Source: Gavia stellata (Eukaryota; Chordata; Aves; Gaviiformes; Gaviidae). From it: a stretch of DNA of 64,000 nt. The stretch is from the NCBI RefSeq assembly GCF_030936135.1, contig NC_082599.1, positions 10,185,472 through 10,249,471 on the forward strand, read 5' to 3'. Below are positions 47,601 to 58,099 of this stretch, in pieces. The notes beneath the pieces are model-generated. The model was not told the origin of the DNA, did not search any database, and saw nothing but the letters and a program-made list of their open reading frames with translations. A program made the position numbers and the translations under genes. The number at the start of each line of letters is the position of its first letter. Position 1 is the stretch's first letter.

Positions 47601-48999
47601 GGTGACCCAGGCATACAGAAAGTCTATGATTCTATATCTAGAGCAGTTCTAAGATTATTTTCTTTAGAGTATCCAGAGTTGGGACTGAGGCCCCTTGATT
47701 AAGAGGCTTTGTCAGTGGATTTTATGCTATGCTTTTTAGCTGATGCTGATTTTTATTAGACCAGAAAGAAATCTACCGAGCAGTTGGATATCAGAATGGG
47801 GAGTCCATAGAATTTTACTAGAAGAATAATTGAAATGTGTTAAACAGACTATTATATGGATTGTCCTAGGTACTTCTGAAGTATTTATCTAATTAAGAAA
47901 TTATATATTATATATTCTGGTACCAGTAGACAGGTTATTCCTTAGAAACTTCTCTGCTTTCCTTATTGATTGCCTTTTGGAGGCAGTGTTCTCAGCTAAT
48001 TCTTCTGTACCAAACTGAAGACTCAGTATATGTAGGAGGCCAGTTGGTGTGCTAAAAGCTGTTAGTTTAAAAGAGAATTCAGCTGTTTGAAATACGTAAA
48101 TTAAATTAATTCTCCCTCTCTCTCTACCAGGTAATTGAATTCAGCGAACTAGATAAACCCAAAGTCCGTTTCTTGCGACAAGTATTAAGCATGCTGTTAA
48201 TCAAAACAGATGATGAAGAACTTAGTGACATTTTTGTGAGGTAAGTGATCAGGGAGATCTCCAGGGAACCCTTGGTGAGTAACGATAAGTAGTTTGCTTA
48301 TTTTGTTTGGAATTATACGGTGCCTTTTTCAAAGATTAGCCATCCATCCCTTAAAAAGTAAGCTCTCCTGGATGAGTGGGGGGAAGTGTATCATTTGTGT
48401 GTTAGCACAAGTTCTGATACAGATACAACTGTGAGAAGTGTTACAGAAAATAAGGCTTTCAGATATTCAATGTATCATTTTGGTCATAGGATTTTCATGA
48501 ACAGAGCTCTGTAATTATGTGCTTTCCTTATTGCTTTACCATCTGTGTGCAGTGGGATTTACTCTACTAGAAGTCTTTGCTAGAAGGTATCTTTACTGTA
48601 AGGAGAAAAAAAAGAAATACTAATGAAGGAAATGTTTGGGGGATTTTTTTTTTTTTTTTTTAAATCAACATTATGTGGTAATTTGAAAGCCTCTTCAGAA
48701 AAGCTCCCTTTATAGGTTGGATTTTTTTCTATGTCTCTATTTGAAGAAGATAAAGAAAAAAAATAAGAAACTTCTGAAACAGTAGAAGACTAAATACTAT
48801 TTTTGATCTGTATCTTTACAGGATATCTGACAATCCCAAACTGGGAATGCTACGGGAAGGCTTGAAACTCTTCCTTACCCACTTCTTACTGAAAAATGTA
48901 CAAGCCCAAAAAAGTGCTGAAGAAGCTACCTTACTAAAAGAAAGAGTTGAGCTAGCAACCAAGGCTTTGGAAGCAAAAGAATCCAAACTGAAGCTATAG
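34643..48999 (+). CDS. NOM1: NOM1, nucleolar protein with MIF4G and MA3 domains; complete 11-exon gene
   Basis: NOM1 is the vertebrate counterpart of yeast Sgd1, a nucleolar factor for small-subunit ribosome biogenesis; the human protein also recruits protein phosphatase 1 to nucleoli. Exons: 34643-35623, 36467-36591, 37552-37747, 39798-40121, 40646-40756, 42051-42218, 42832-42953, 46781-46913, 47275-47406, 48131-48240 and 48822-48999. They sum to 2580 bases, or 859 residues plus stop, against about 860 in human. All junctions are GT-AG and phase-consistent. Residues 1-327 are a basic then acidic disordered N-region with a coding minisatellite. A MIF4G-type helical domain covers about 358-560 (KKMVNGLINRLSEPN to the GYDPEPVEKLRKLQR region). 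An MA3 domain covers about 636-770 (KIMELARKQRMNTDIRR to SIWDKIRDLEN). The tail is a charged helix. No frameshift or internal stop is present. The start was chosen for its CpG/YY1 context and basic N-terminus; Met8 is an alternative. Confidence 0.95.
35300..35425 (+). repeat. NOM1: Coding minisatellite, 21 bp x 6, in NOM1 exon 1
   Basis: Six identical 21 bp copies encode PGPREGQ in frame (residues about 220-261), followed by the first codon of a seventh. Identity of all copies at nucleotide level implies recent expansion or homogenisation. The antisense strand is also open throughout, giving a spurious Pro/Ser/Gly-rich frame. Confidence 0.97.
35600..35623 (+). repeat. NOM1: Poly-Glu (GAG)n tract at the end of NOM1 exon 1
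   Basis: Eight GAG codons lead directly into the splice donor; the last GAG supplies the exonic AG of GAG|GTAGGG. Length variation here would change the poly-Glu run without changing the donor. Confidence 0.9.
35624..36466 (+). other. NOM1: NOM1 intron 1 with an exon-2-like coding segment
   Basis: 843 bp. Reading straight on from exon 1 adds 26 codons before a stop, including SKYVPQPERKAE at about 35658-35695. This resembles TKYVPPQVRKAQE at the start of exon 2. The rest is AT-rich, with the acceptor at 36465-36466 preceded by TTGTTTTTCTGGCA. Confidence 0.75.
36467..36591 (+). CDS. NOM1: NOM1 exon 2
   Basis: Encodes SCNHSATKYVPPQVRKAQET then a charged helix ending KKMVNGLIN. The KYVPP segment corresponds to KYIPP in human. 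The acceptor is CAAG|AGT and the donor AG|GTAATG, phase 2. An alternative acceptor lies at 36480. Confidence 0.93.
36592..37551 (+). other. NOM1: NOM1 intron 2, with a decoy acceptor
   Basis: 960 bp, AT-rich. It contains a 17-T run directly followed by AG (37367-37385), a textbook acceptor that lies 166 bp before the true one and leads into a frame with a stop. No other feature was recognised. Confidence 0.8.
37552..37747 (+). CDS. NOM1: NOM1 exon 3 (start of MIF4G domain)
   Basis: Encodes LSEPNLSSISGQMEELYMAN through LMMEHVLLVSILHHNVGIE, with few changes from human. The acceptor is CAATAG|G (phase 2 in) and the donor GAG|GTAATT (phase 0 out). Confidence 0.97.
37748..39797 (+). other. NOM1: NOM1 intron 3
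   Basis: 2050 bp. A 106-codon plus frame at 38382-38702 is not recognisable and has no splice support. A T17-containing polypyrimidine tract at 39752-39780 precedes the acceptor TTGCCAG at 39791-39797. Nothing else was seen. Confidence 0.75.
39798..40121 (+). CDS. NOM1: NOM1 exon 4 (MIF4G domain)
   Basis: Encodes 108 residues from VGAHFLEAVVKKFDEL to KKLQDQTR, including AHLYNFHVVHSLLIFDILKK and LLKNVGFSLRKDDALALKEL, the best conserved part of the MIF4G fold. The donor is AGG|GTATGT, phase 0. Confidence 0.97.
40646..40756 (+). CDS. NOM1: NOM1 exon 5
   Basis: 37 codons, VRFMLETMLALRNNDMRK to PGYDPEPVEKLRKLQRTL, at the end of the MIF4G domain. The acceptor is AATAG|GTTCGT and the donor CTG|GTGAGA, both phase 0. 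Confidence 0.97.
40757..42050 (+). other. NOM1: NOM1 intron 5
   Basis: 1294 bp with a 64-codon unrecognised frame at 41206-41400. A 73 bp purely G/T-rich tract (41926-41998) ends about 50 bp before exon 6. Confidence 0.75.
41926..41998 (+). repeat. NOM1: GT-rich low-complexity tract before NOM1 exon 6
   Basis: Long runs of GGTTTTGGGTTT-type sequence with G triplets, ending in T15. It would be U/G-rich in the transcript, just upstream of the exon 6 acceptor. Confidence 0.85.
42051..42218 (+). CDS. NOM1: NOM1 exon 6 (linker before MA3)
   Basis: 56 codons containing GKETQLRVSLESLLSA and GRWWIVGSSWSGAP, both strongly conserved with human. The acceptor is TTCAAG|GTTCAC and the donor AAG|GTAAAT, phase 0. 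Confidence 0.97.
42832..42953 (+). CDS. NOM1: NOM1 exon 7 (MA3 domain)
   Basis: Encodes VSSKIMELARKQRMNTDIRR to DFLDAFEKLL plus two bases of the next Lys codon. The exon opens with GTGAGT directly after CAG, so the exon start is itself a consensus donor. The true donor is CAA|GTAAGT, phase 2. Confidence 0.97.
42954..46780 (+). other. NOM1: NOM1 intron 7 (largest intron)
   Basis: 3827 bp of AT-rich sequence. I looked for nested genes and for box C/D or H/ACA small RNAs, since ribosome-biogenesis genes often host them, and found no convincing pair of boxes. Frames are at most 99 codons and unrecognised. Confidence 0.7.
46781..46913 (+). CDS. NOM1: NOM1 exon 8 (MA3 domain)
   Basis: Encodes LGLKDQQEREIVHVVLYCCL to FYAFLANKFCEYERRFQ. 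The acceptor is TTTTAG|G, completing the Lys codon from exon 7; the donor is CAG|GTGAAG, phase 0. Confidence 0.97.
47275..47406 (+). CDS. NOM1: NOM1 exon 9 (end of MA3 domain)
   Basis: 44 codons, VTFQFSIWDKIRDLENL to LRTKSLPLSVLK. The acceptor is CCTAG|GTGACA. The donor AAG|GTTCGT is a weak match beyond GT, lacking the purine at +3 and the A at +4. Confidence 0.95.
48131..48240 (+). CDS. NOM1: NOM1 exon 10
   Basis: Encodes VIEFSELDKPKVRFLRQ to DEELSDIFV plus two bases of an Arg codon. The acceptor is TACCAG|GTAATT and the donor GAG|GTAAGT. Confidence 0.96.
48822..48999 (+). CDS. NOM1: NOM1 exon 11 (terminal coding exon)
   Basis: Encodes ISDNPKLGMLREGLKLFL then a charged helix ending in Leu, with TAG at 48997-48999. 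The acceptor is TTTACAG|G, phase 2. Confidence 0.96.
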
Positions 49000-49011
49000 T
49001 TCTGTTTTTCT

Positions 49012-49017
49012 AATAAA
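49012..49017 (+). terminator. NOM1: NOM1 poly(A) signal AATAAA
   Basis: A canonical hexamer 12 bases after the stop codon, which would give a 3' UTR of only about 30-45 bases. The downstream sequence (49019-49075) includes a TTTGTTAGTCTTT stretch that could act as the U-rich element. No better AATAAA was noticed in the next kilobase; a distal ATTAAA occurs near 50618. Confidence 0.7.
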
Positions 49018-51764
49018 GCATATGGAAAAACTAGGTCTGCATGAAGATGCACAGCTTTGTTAGTCTTTCAGACTCAAATAATTGAGAATTAGGAGATCCG
49101 TGTTACTCTAAAGGATCCATCTTTTTGATGTAAACAGTTACTTTGCTCTACACACTAGTTACAGGTTTAATTGAAGGTGATGCAAGGCCTTTCTGAAGAA
49201 AGGGAAAATGTTTTTGTAATGTCCCTTTTTAGTACAGGTGATTTGTGTTGATGGTTAGTATCTGCAGAAGATGTTGAATTTCTCTTCTATGATACTCCCA
49301 GTCAGCAGCAGCAGCATTCTTGCATTGCATATTCTAACATTTCATTTAAAATAATAGCATAATACTGACCACGGTATGTTAAAGAAGCAGCCTTAACCGA
49401 AGGCTTTTAACAATTCCTCAGTGTACTTGCCTGAAGAAACAGGCCACCAGATGGCATAAGTACTGGGGAGTCCGGTTTGGAAGAAAACTTTTTTCTTAAA
49501 GTGTTGAAGTTACCTGCTAATTCTGTGAATTGTTTACCTGGCTGTGGGTCAGGAAAAGATCTTCAGTTGGATTCAAAGCTGTAGTAAAACAACTTGAAGA
49601 TCTGACTTTGCCCAATTATATTGGGTCTAGAGCTTACGACATAGTTTTATTGCTTTCTTAGCCTGTTTTTCACAGCTTTAAAATTGGAGTTGTCTAATCA
49701 CTTGTGTTAATCAGATTTTTATAGCCATAAAGAGTAATATCAGTATAAGTCTTTTAATAAGAGAATACCTTCCTTAAGAATTTGCTTGCATTTTCCATTC
49801 AGATGTTTTAAAAAAAAAAAAAATGTACCTTTCTTTCTGTAACACTCAGTGTTAATGGTTTGTTTCTTTTGTCACCTTACCACTACATATTAAACCACAA
49901 TTTTTCTAAAGGCTTTGCTGTTTGTATTAGCTTTACTCTAGCTGACTTGCCAGGAAAGGAATGAACTTCAATGAAGAGGACAGGGGGAAGCACTTTCTCA
50001 TCTGCAGTATATGCTGCATCTGCATAATCTACCTGTGCCAGAGCTGCCAGCCCTGTTTCTATAAGCAGGCTTGCCCTCTGGTGTTCAATAGTCCACTCAC
50101 TTATGGTGCCTCCAGATGGCATTTGATACCAAGTGATCTATTCAGCTGCTTTGGATCTGTCCCTGTTGGGAAAATTTGCTCCCAGTAGGCATCCTCCAGA
50201 AAATTTTCAGTTCAGCAGTAAGAGAGCTGGGCAAGAACTTTTTGATTTTTTTTTTTTATTATTTTTTTAATCAATGAGTTGAATGTAGAATACGCTGCTT
50301 GCTCAGTTGTATGAGTAATCTTTTCAGGAAGAGGAGTGCTTCCCCCACAGCCAGGGAGCTGTTTTTCTTACCTTTCCTCTGTTGGAGAGGGCAAGTTGTA
50401 GGGAACAAGGTGTCCTGGGAGCAGAGAGACCCAGTTTCAAAATCCCAGGTTACACTAGCACAGTAACAACTAACACAGAAGAGGTTTCTATCAAAAGAAC
50501 AAAGCAAGGTGCTTTCTTCAGCCTGTTTTGTACCATTGGCAGCTTTTAAGCATATAAAACTGGCCATTTCCCCGCAGTTGCATCTTACATGCAATGGGCA
50601 GAAGAGGAAAAAAATTAATTAAAATATTTCTAAAATTCTTGCCAATTAACAAAAGTATGGACAGCAGAAGAATTGACACTATTTTGATGGATACAAAAGT
50701 CAGAACTTCAGAGAGTGCATGTAAACAGCTTTCTTGCAAACAACGACGCCAAACCTCGTATTTTAGTTTTGGAGGCTGGGCTCAGGAGAAAATCTGTGCA
50801 AGCCCCTAGAAACTGCCTGCTGTGGAATGCATGGGACCTCGGTGAGTAAAAATTGCTCCCCCTAGACTGCAGCAGCCACCTAATCAATTACCTTTTTTGC
50901 AGGAGGTTAGGTAGATCCAGCATTTCAAGGTGTTTGTGGTTTAATAATGCATAAATGGAAACACATTGCTCTAGCTGGGAGGTTGTGGCAACTTTGCCTC
51001 TCGAGATAAATCTTGAAACATCTTCCTTAAATTAAATATGACAGGCTGCTGGTTCCTTGTTTGAATGCTTTGCTTGGTGATCGGAATTGACCATCGTTTG
51101 CTGCCCGTGGAAAGATTGCCTAGTGTTTTATGGGTCTGAGTCTATTCACTTGCTGCAGCTGCCTGAGGCAGTGATGCAGGTGTTGCTATGCAATTAGAGG
51201 AGATGGTTTTAAAATTACAATTGCTATTTTTTTTAAACCAAGACTTGCATTAGTTATTGTTTATCCCAAACAGGTAGTATGTTTTGTTCAAACTTTGTTA
51301 TTAGAGCTATTGCTTTGTTTCTGAAGAAAATGGATTTTACCTACCTACAGCTTTTACATTTGTCACATTTATGTATAAACATAAACTTTTTGAAAAAGTG
51401 AATTTTCAATGAAAGCAGCCAAAATAAACCGCCAGTCCCCAGTGCCGTTGTCACAGTACAAGGACAGTTGCTGCGGGTGATTCTACGTAAATCCCGTCCT
51501 CTCGCTGTGATTCAGTGAGAGAATAACTGTTAAACACAAATTTGACAATTTTAAAATAAATGTGAATTCCTGAGTCTTGGATCTTGCCATGTTTAACAAT
51601 TTTTTCCGTGGTCCTCCTGGCCAAACTGCCACAGCCTGATGGAGGTGGAAGGCCTGTCAGAGTGTGCTATTGATGTACGCACGCATCTGCAAGCTGTCGC
51701 TTCTGGAGTCCAGTCACATCCCAAAGATATGAGGCATGTGTAAAAAGGAAATCTGAGATTATTT

Positions 51765-51890
51765 TGTATTTTTTATATATTTATATTAAACTATATATTG
51801 TATATTTATACATAATATATTTTATGATTATTATATATGTACAAATGTATGTGTAAATATATTATATATTTTATATGTATATATAATCTT
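51765..51890. repeat. AT-rich (TATA)-type low-complexity tract
   Basis: About 125 bp with very few G or C bases, composed of TATAT, ATTTATA and TATGTA variants, rich in short palindromes. Confidence 0.9.
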
Positions 51891-54800
51891 TTTAACCCTG
51901 GAGAGAAAACTTGTCACCAGCAAAGCTAGCTCTGCCAAAGTGTCTCCTCCTTATAGCAGGGCTGTCAGCGCTATAAGGTCTCTCTGTAACAGCAGCAAGT
52001 CTGAATGCTGGCAAGCAGCTTCCTGCAAAACTGCAGACTGAGCACGGACTGCCAGCAGAGGCTGCTGGAGAAATTACACCACACTTGGACACGTTTTGCT
52101 TTGTCTGCCGCACAATAAATGTTCAATAACACACATACACAAAATACAGCATGTTGAGGTTTCTTCCTATTGAGTATTAGTCTGTTAGCCAACATCAAAC
52201 CTCCCTGAGAAGCATTCCCTGATTGTTCCAGTAAGAGAGATGCCACTTAAAATGTCCAACATTCTTCCATAAAGGAGGTTTGGGGGAGTTACTACTTCAT
52301 GAGCAGAAAAGGGCTTTGAATTAGTAAAAATACTCTACACTGGAAAACCAAGCAGCTACGGTTGCAACACTAATCTTTACTCCCCACAAGCCAGTGGAAA
52401 ATAGGGCGTGATTTGCTTTAAATGCATTTAACTAAAAGCTGGTTGTTTGATATTTTTCTAGCTATATAGCAGAAGCCTTCAGTTCCCCCTTTAAACGGCA
52501 CTATCCACTCATAGCTATTATCACAGTTTCAATTTTTGTTTTAAGCTGGACAGCGATGTTTTAAACTCTCTCTGTTTTCTGTATCAAAATTAACAGGGCA
52601 GTAAAGTCTGGTTTTTAGCTTTGGCCAGAGTGTTACGCTGATAAATCACACGCAAGTCCTTTTAGCAGGATTTTAGCACCGCACCTGAATGGGCCAAGTA
52701 TCTGCAGGGCTTTTTTAACTTGACATTTTTCCATTGTCCTGCGCACCGGGGATGACGGCTTGATATCAGTCGTGCTCCGAAAGCGCAGACGCAAGCAGGT
52801 CTGCCCTGCCTCGTGCTAGCGAAGGTGTGCAACCCAATACTGTACTTAAAGCACATCTGGGATCGTTTGATTCACATTGTTCTACGGGTGAACTTTGCAC
52901 ATGAAAAGTTACAGCCCGGGAGCAGCGCGGTGCCAAATGAGTGTGACAGCGCTTTCAGCTTAATAAATACGCAAGTGGCAGCTCTAATACTCAAATTTTT
53001 GTTGCATTGAGTCTAATAGCGGCTTAGTGCCCAGCTACGTCCCATGCGTGCGAGAATCAATACATGATTTTTCCCTGCAGTAGATGAAGCACTTTTGTTT
53101 TCAGGAGACAATTTGATCCGTAGGGTCGCTTTTCCAAAGGCGGGGTGTAAGTTTTACCCAAGGCTTTTTGGGCTGGACTGATTTCAGGAATTGTAGGTAG
53201 AGATACGACTCTTTTACCATATGCCACTTTTCGTGATTTCATCTCCTGGGGGAACCTGCCTTCGCCCACCAGTAAAGCTTAGTTTACCATGAGGCCTGCA
53301 GACATGGACATCACAGCTGCCCGTATAAACCAGCTGTGCTATCCTCAAATTCTGGTGCGACCTGCAGCCTTGCTTTAAAACTAATTACAGTAGCCTTCCG
53401 CTAATTTAGATGCATGCACAATTCAGAATCGGATATCATGTGGTTTCCCTAATAACACTTCAAGGAAATGAAATGAGCATCTATCAAGAATAAGCTTAGG
53501 AAGAGCCAGCTGGCACCAAAAATTCCTTAAAACTTGTGTCCTAGGACAAAACAGTTCACACACCAAAACTGGCTCACTTTGTGCGAATGGAGGACTTCAA
53601 AGTGCATATATTAAAAAATGACTAAGTAATGTAATGAGAATGAGAGGTACGTAGTAAGGTTACAAATGGAGACCTTCTTTGAACAGTTCCTTTAAAGTCT
53701 TCTGTCAGTAACAGTGAAATGGTGGTTTCATTTTCAAATGTGAAAGATTTCCAAGCATGACACATTTTTCATTAAAAACTCCATTATGGACCTTTTACTG
53801 TTCAGACGGTAAGAGTACCCTCAAATCTCTCCTGGGTGTGCCGGCACACACGGCCCTGGTGTGAAATAACAGGGAATACTGTGAGGAGGCAGTGAAGCCC
53901 ACTGCGGGAACAGCCTTCACTTACAGCCAGGGGATGGAGCAATGCATTTTTCTGGTATAGAGACAATAAGTCAAGGTATGCTCAGTGTCACCTTGGGGAA
54001 AAAAAAAAGTCATCTTGATTGCATTTTCTAGGCTTGCATCTTCTTCACAAAATCACCTCTTCTCCTCAGCCCAAGCTGTAGATTCTGGAAGGATTTTTTT
54101 TTTTTTTCTTTTCCTTACTCTGTAGTTCAATTCACTCTTAAAACATTGACTAGCTGGTGTTAACTTTCCAAATTCCCTAACTAAATGGTTCGTATAAAGA
54201 TGAAACTAAGCCTGTTGGTCTCTTGAAAATTTTTGTTATGCCAAGGATTATGCAGGTGCTGTGCAGCAGCGGTTAGGAAGCAGTGCAGAAAGGCAGGGAC
54301 AGCAATTGCAAATCATAAGCGTTTCCTACGATGATAAAAGCCGTCGAGGGAGGCTCTAGGGAGCTCCTCAACATGGCTTCAGAGCTTGAGCAGCCAGCAA
54401 TAGGTCCTCTTGAAAGCTGCTGCTGGTTTTGAATCGGTTTGGTTTTCTTCTTTGTGGTCTGAAAGCAACATGAGAATTGGATCTGGAGAGATACCAGACC
54501 CATTGATGTTTCTTGGGCTGCCCTTCTCTTATGAAACCTTATACCAGGTTTGTGCGTTTAAGGGAGCTTTCGGACTGCTAAGGAGTAGAAATCTTTATTC
54601 CTGGCCAGGTTTTTGACACTCTCACGGATGCTGAGTAACACTTTCCCTGAAATGGCCTCCTCCAGGGAGGAGCCAGGGCTACCCAAGGCTGATGTGGAGC
54701 TGTCGGAGCCACAGGATTAACAGGTTTTGCAGAAGAGGACATTAAGTTTTTTCAGCATTACCACACACTCCTCTGCTGCTAAAATCCACCCTCAAATGTA

Positions 54801-55524
54801 ACCTCTAGATGTATTTATCAGTCCTAAAGATGAAGATCTGGAAGAATAAAGGAGTGGAGGTTTCAGATATCTTGCCATCCTCAGCTGATGAAAGGAGCTT
54901 TCTTCCTCCCATCCCCAAAGCAAAGAGCACCCATGAGGATCCGTAGTAACGAGAGAGGTCTCCTCCCTGGGCAGCTTCAGGGTCAACAGAACAGGAGAAC
55001 TTTTTCATGGTGCAAGTACCAGCTACCTGCACGCTGCTGGGAGCTCCTGCTCCCCGGGGGTGATCCAGCTTTAGACACCTAGGCTGACCTTCCCATCGCA
55101 ATGCCACTACGTAGTCCCTGCGGGTGAACAGGTCGTACACCCATCTCCTCGCTGTCCTACAGCCAGGGAACCAGCACGCAGGCCCTTCGACGTATTGACC
55201 CAGGAAATCTGCAGGAGAAGCATGAGATGAACTCGCACCCCGACCCACCCACCCACAGGTTTCAGTGGCACAGCCGGGGTCTCTCTCCTCCACTGAAACC
55301 TCCATCATCACCCGAAACCTGCGTTACACTGAACAGGGTCTGATCACGGGCTGGAGAGTGAGAAACGTGGATACAATTTGTAAGTTTTATTACAACAAAC
55401 CATATACTTACACAGCTGTTATGCCAGCTCCTCCATAGTCATTAATACTGACCATGATCCTTTCATCAGAGGTTTCCAAGGCACACGAAAAGGCAAAAAA
55501 GGCAAGAAGACCAGCTGTTTCATG

Positions 55525-55615
55525 AGGTGGAGGCCAAAGAAAGGTGAAGTAACTTGCACAAATTGCCTAAGCAAATTACTTGCAGAATGGAGCTGAGTGC
55601 CATGATGCTCTGGGC
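55525..55615 (+). repeat. Possible MIR SINE relic
   Basis: AAGGTGAAGTAACTTGCACA, then GCAGAATGGAGCTGAGTGCC resembles the MIR core (a GTTAAGTGACTTGCCCAAGG-like part, then a GGCAGAGCTGGGAT-like part). A short insertion separates the two parts. Confidence 0.4.
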
Positions 55616-56139
55616 AGGACCACGGAGGCAGCAGATCACTGCCTCACATCACCCAAATCTGCTTCTCCTGGTACCCTCAGCTCACCCTCCCAAGACCATG
55701 TGAAATGCTCATTCATGGCTTACAAATCCTCAGGCCACAGTTAATCAGGCCCCTCAGAAAAGTTGGGGGGCTAAGAGCATGGAGGGGTGAAGGGAGTCAA
55801 GAAGATCCCCAAAGGAGGGTGAGAGCCGTGGCAGGAGCTGGGAGGGGAAGAAGGAGACAGCAGAGACAGCAGGAACCACTGGCTGACGCTGCTGAAGTGT
55901 CATCTTAATTATCCCTGGCAAAAGAACAGTGATTAACATCAATGACTGTGGACAACCTTTATGTAATTACTCATTAACATTTCTAAAATTGCACCTAGCT
56001 GCTGCAGCAATACATGCTTTATAGATTCATCATGTTGAAGTCCAGAAAGAATCATTAGATAGCCTATGCAGACCTCTGCGCATCACCAGCTGCTGTTACA
56101 CTGCAGAAATTAGCACCGGAGGCGGCTCGGCGGCTTGTG

Positions 56140-56205
56140 CTTGGCTTTCACGTACTTTCCAGAAAGGGCATCCTTGGCTTTCACGTACTTTCCAGAAAGG
56201 GCATC
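56140..56205. repeat. Perfect tandem duplication, 33 bp x 2
   Basis: Two identical adjacent 33 bp copies beginning CTTGGCTTTCACGTACTTTC. As 33 is a multiple of three, the minus-strand frame through it repeats GCPFWKVRESQ, but that frame is not otherwise gene-like. Confidence 0.95.
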
Positions 56206-58099
56206 CGGGGATAGCAAGCGATGGCCAATCTGCCCCATCCTTGAGATGTTGTTCTAAATTGGGATCTCTCCCCTGCCCCATCCCCAGTTTAAAATCCATG
56301 CTGGCTGCCTTTCGTTTGTATTTATGGAAATGGTACGCACAGCCCAGCAGGGCTGGATGGAGACGGGAATTCTCCATCCCCGTCTCCTCTGTGCAGGAAG
56401 AGAGGAGGCAGCCAAATTAGAGGCTTCTGCATTGTCCATCCGTGCTCCCTCTTCAGACATGGGTCCCACCTGCCAAAAGCTGCCATCAGCCAAGAACATT
56501 AACAGAAGTCCTGTGAATAATAATTTCAAATAATGGATTAATTAGAGGAAATTGTGATCTGCTTGCAAATGTCCTACAAGCAGTAAAATGGAGCTAAGCC
56601 TTCCAGCTACACAACCCATTGCAAGCCACTGGCTCTGCTGGGTTTTACAAGAGGAAAAGGGCATCATTCTTCTCATTTACCGATTTTAGAGACCAGTCCC
56701 AGTTAGATTTAACCAAGCAAAACCTGTTTCTTTTCCAAAAAGAAGCTGAAAGCCAAATTTTGATAGTAGCTTGTGATCAGAGAAAGACCACTAGATGACC
56801 ACTCTGAGCTCCTACGTGTCGCGGATGATCCCATTTCCATGCAGGCACTTCCATTTCCACACAAGGAGAGCCCCAGGACTTCCGTTAAATCAAAGCTCTT
56901 CAGCCCTCAAGGTAGGGAGTGTAAGACAGTAAATACCACCCGGAGCCACTGCCCTTGCAGAGAACTCTTTGGAGGAGACATTGCACAACACCTCACTCCT
57001 CAAGGCAAGAAAATAAAGTCCCAGAAAAGTCAAAATCACCTAATCAATTACTCAAGGACAACCCCAACTCACCGTAGGTGTGATCTTGATTGCATGAGCC
57101 TTAGTGCAAAGTAAGAAATCAAACCAGTGTATCACAGTTGTTGATTACCTCCCAGAGTAATGTGCAGTTGGTATTTAACTCTGACCAGAACTGAACCAGC
57201 ATTTTGGGGGCAGAAGGACTGTAATTTAGTCACTACACACAATGCCTAAGAGACACTAAGATGCTCTGGGAGCTTCATCCCTCCCACTGTTTGTCCTGTG
57301 TTGCCGCTCATGGGATTCAAACAGCCAACCGAGAAGCACCCTGCACATCACAGGGATGGTGTATGGCTCAGGAATTAAAAAATAATGCTTCTGCTTTCAC
57401 AGCAGAGGCACTGTGCGGTTTTCCAGGCACCCACAGCACACAAGGGGAAAGCTGGGAAAGAAAGAAGGGGATCTATGCTGAGATTCACCACCCTGAGGGA
57501 TCTCTGGTGCCCGAGGTGGCACCTGGGGAACGAACTCTTAGTGTAGGCCCCGGCGGGGAAATCAGAGCCGGGAACAGAAATCAGAGCCGCTCGCAATCAC
57601 ACGGGGAGCGGCGAGCACGCAACCCTCCCACTCGTGGCCCTGCAGGCGTAAAGGGAAGGGGTACACTCTTACTAAGAACTAGAGAAAAAGCTGGTATTAA
57701 TCCCTTTGTTTTGGATTAGCATAACAGTTTGGACTTCAGAAATAATCAATGGTCTTTCTGCTAGTGAAGTATTTCATTCCCAGCAGTTTCAGGGAGAGTT
57801 TGAGGAGGATTATATATTTATGGTTTCCCATTTGAAAGACTTTTAGCAGGTTTACCCCAAGCATATGGATCCTATTTTGGTTCTTTTGTTTTAGCACTTA
57901 ATGCTTATGAAATTGCCAGTTAATGACATCCATGCCTAAACCATGTTGCTTTTTAAAGTAAAATGTCCACCAAAGGTCCATGTTCATACTTACCACTTCT
58001 CAAGTACAGCAATGAAAGTTTTAAGAGGCTTGTTACCTACTGTGTCTGGGGGAGGGAACCGATTGAATAATGAAATTACAAACAGGGGGTTAGATTAAA

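Noticed and set aside
57261-57719. 152-codon plus frame before the MNX1 domain
   Set aside because: Unrecognised composition, no supporting signals.
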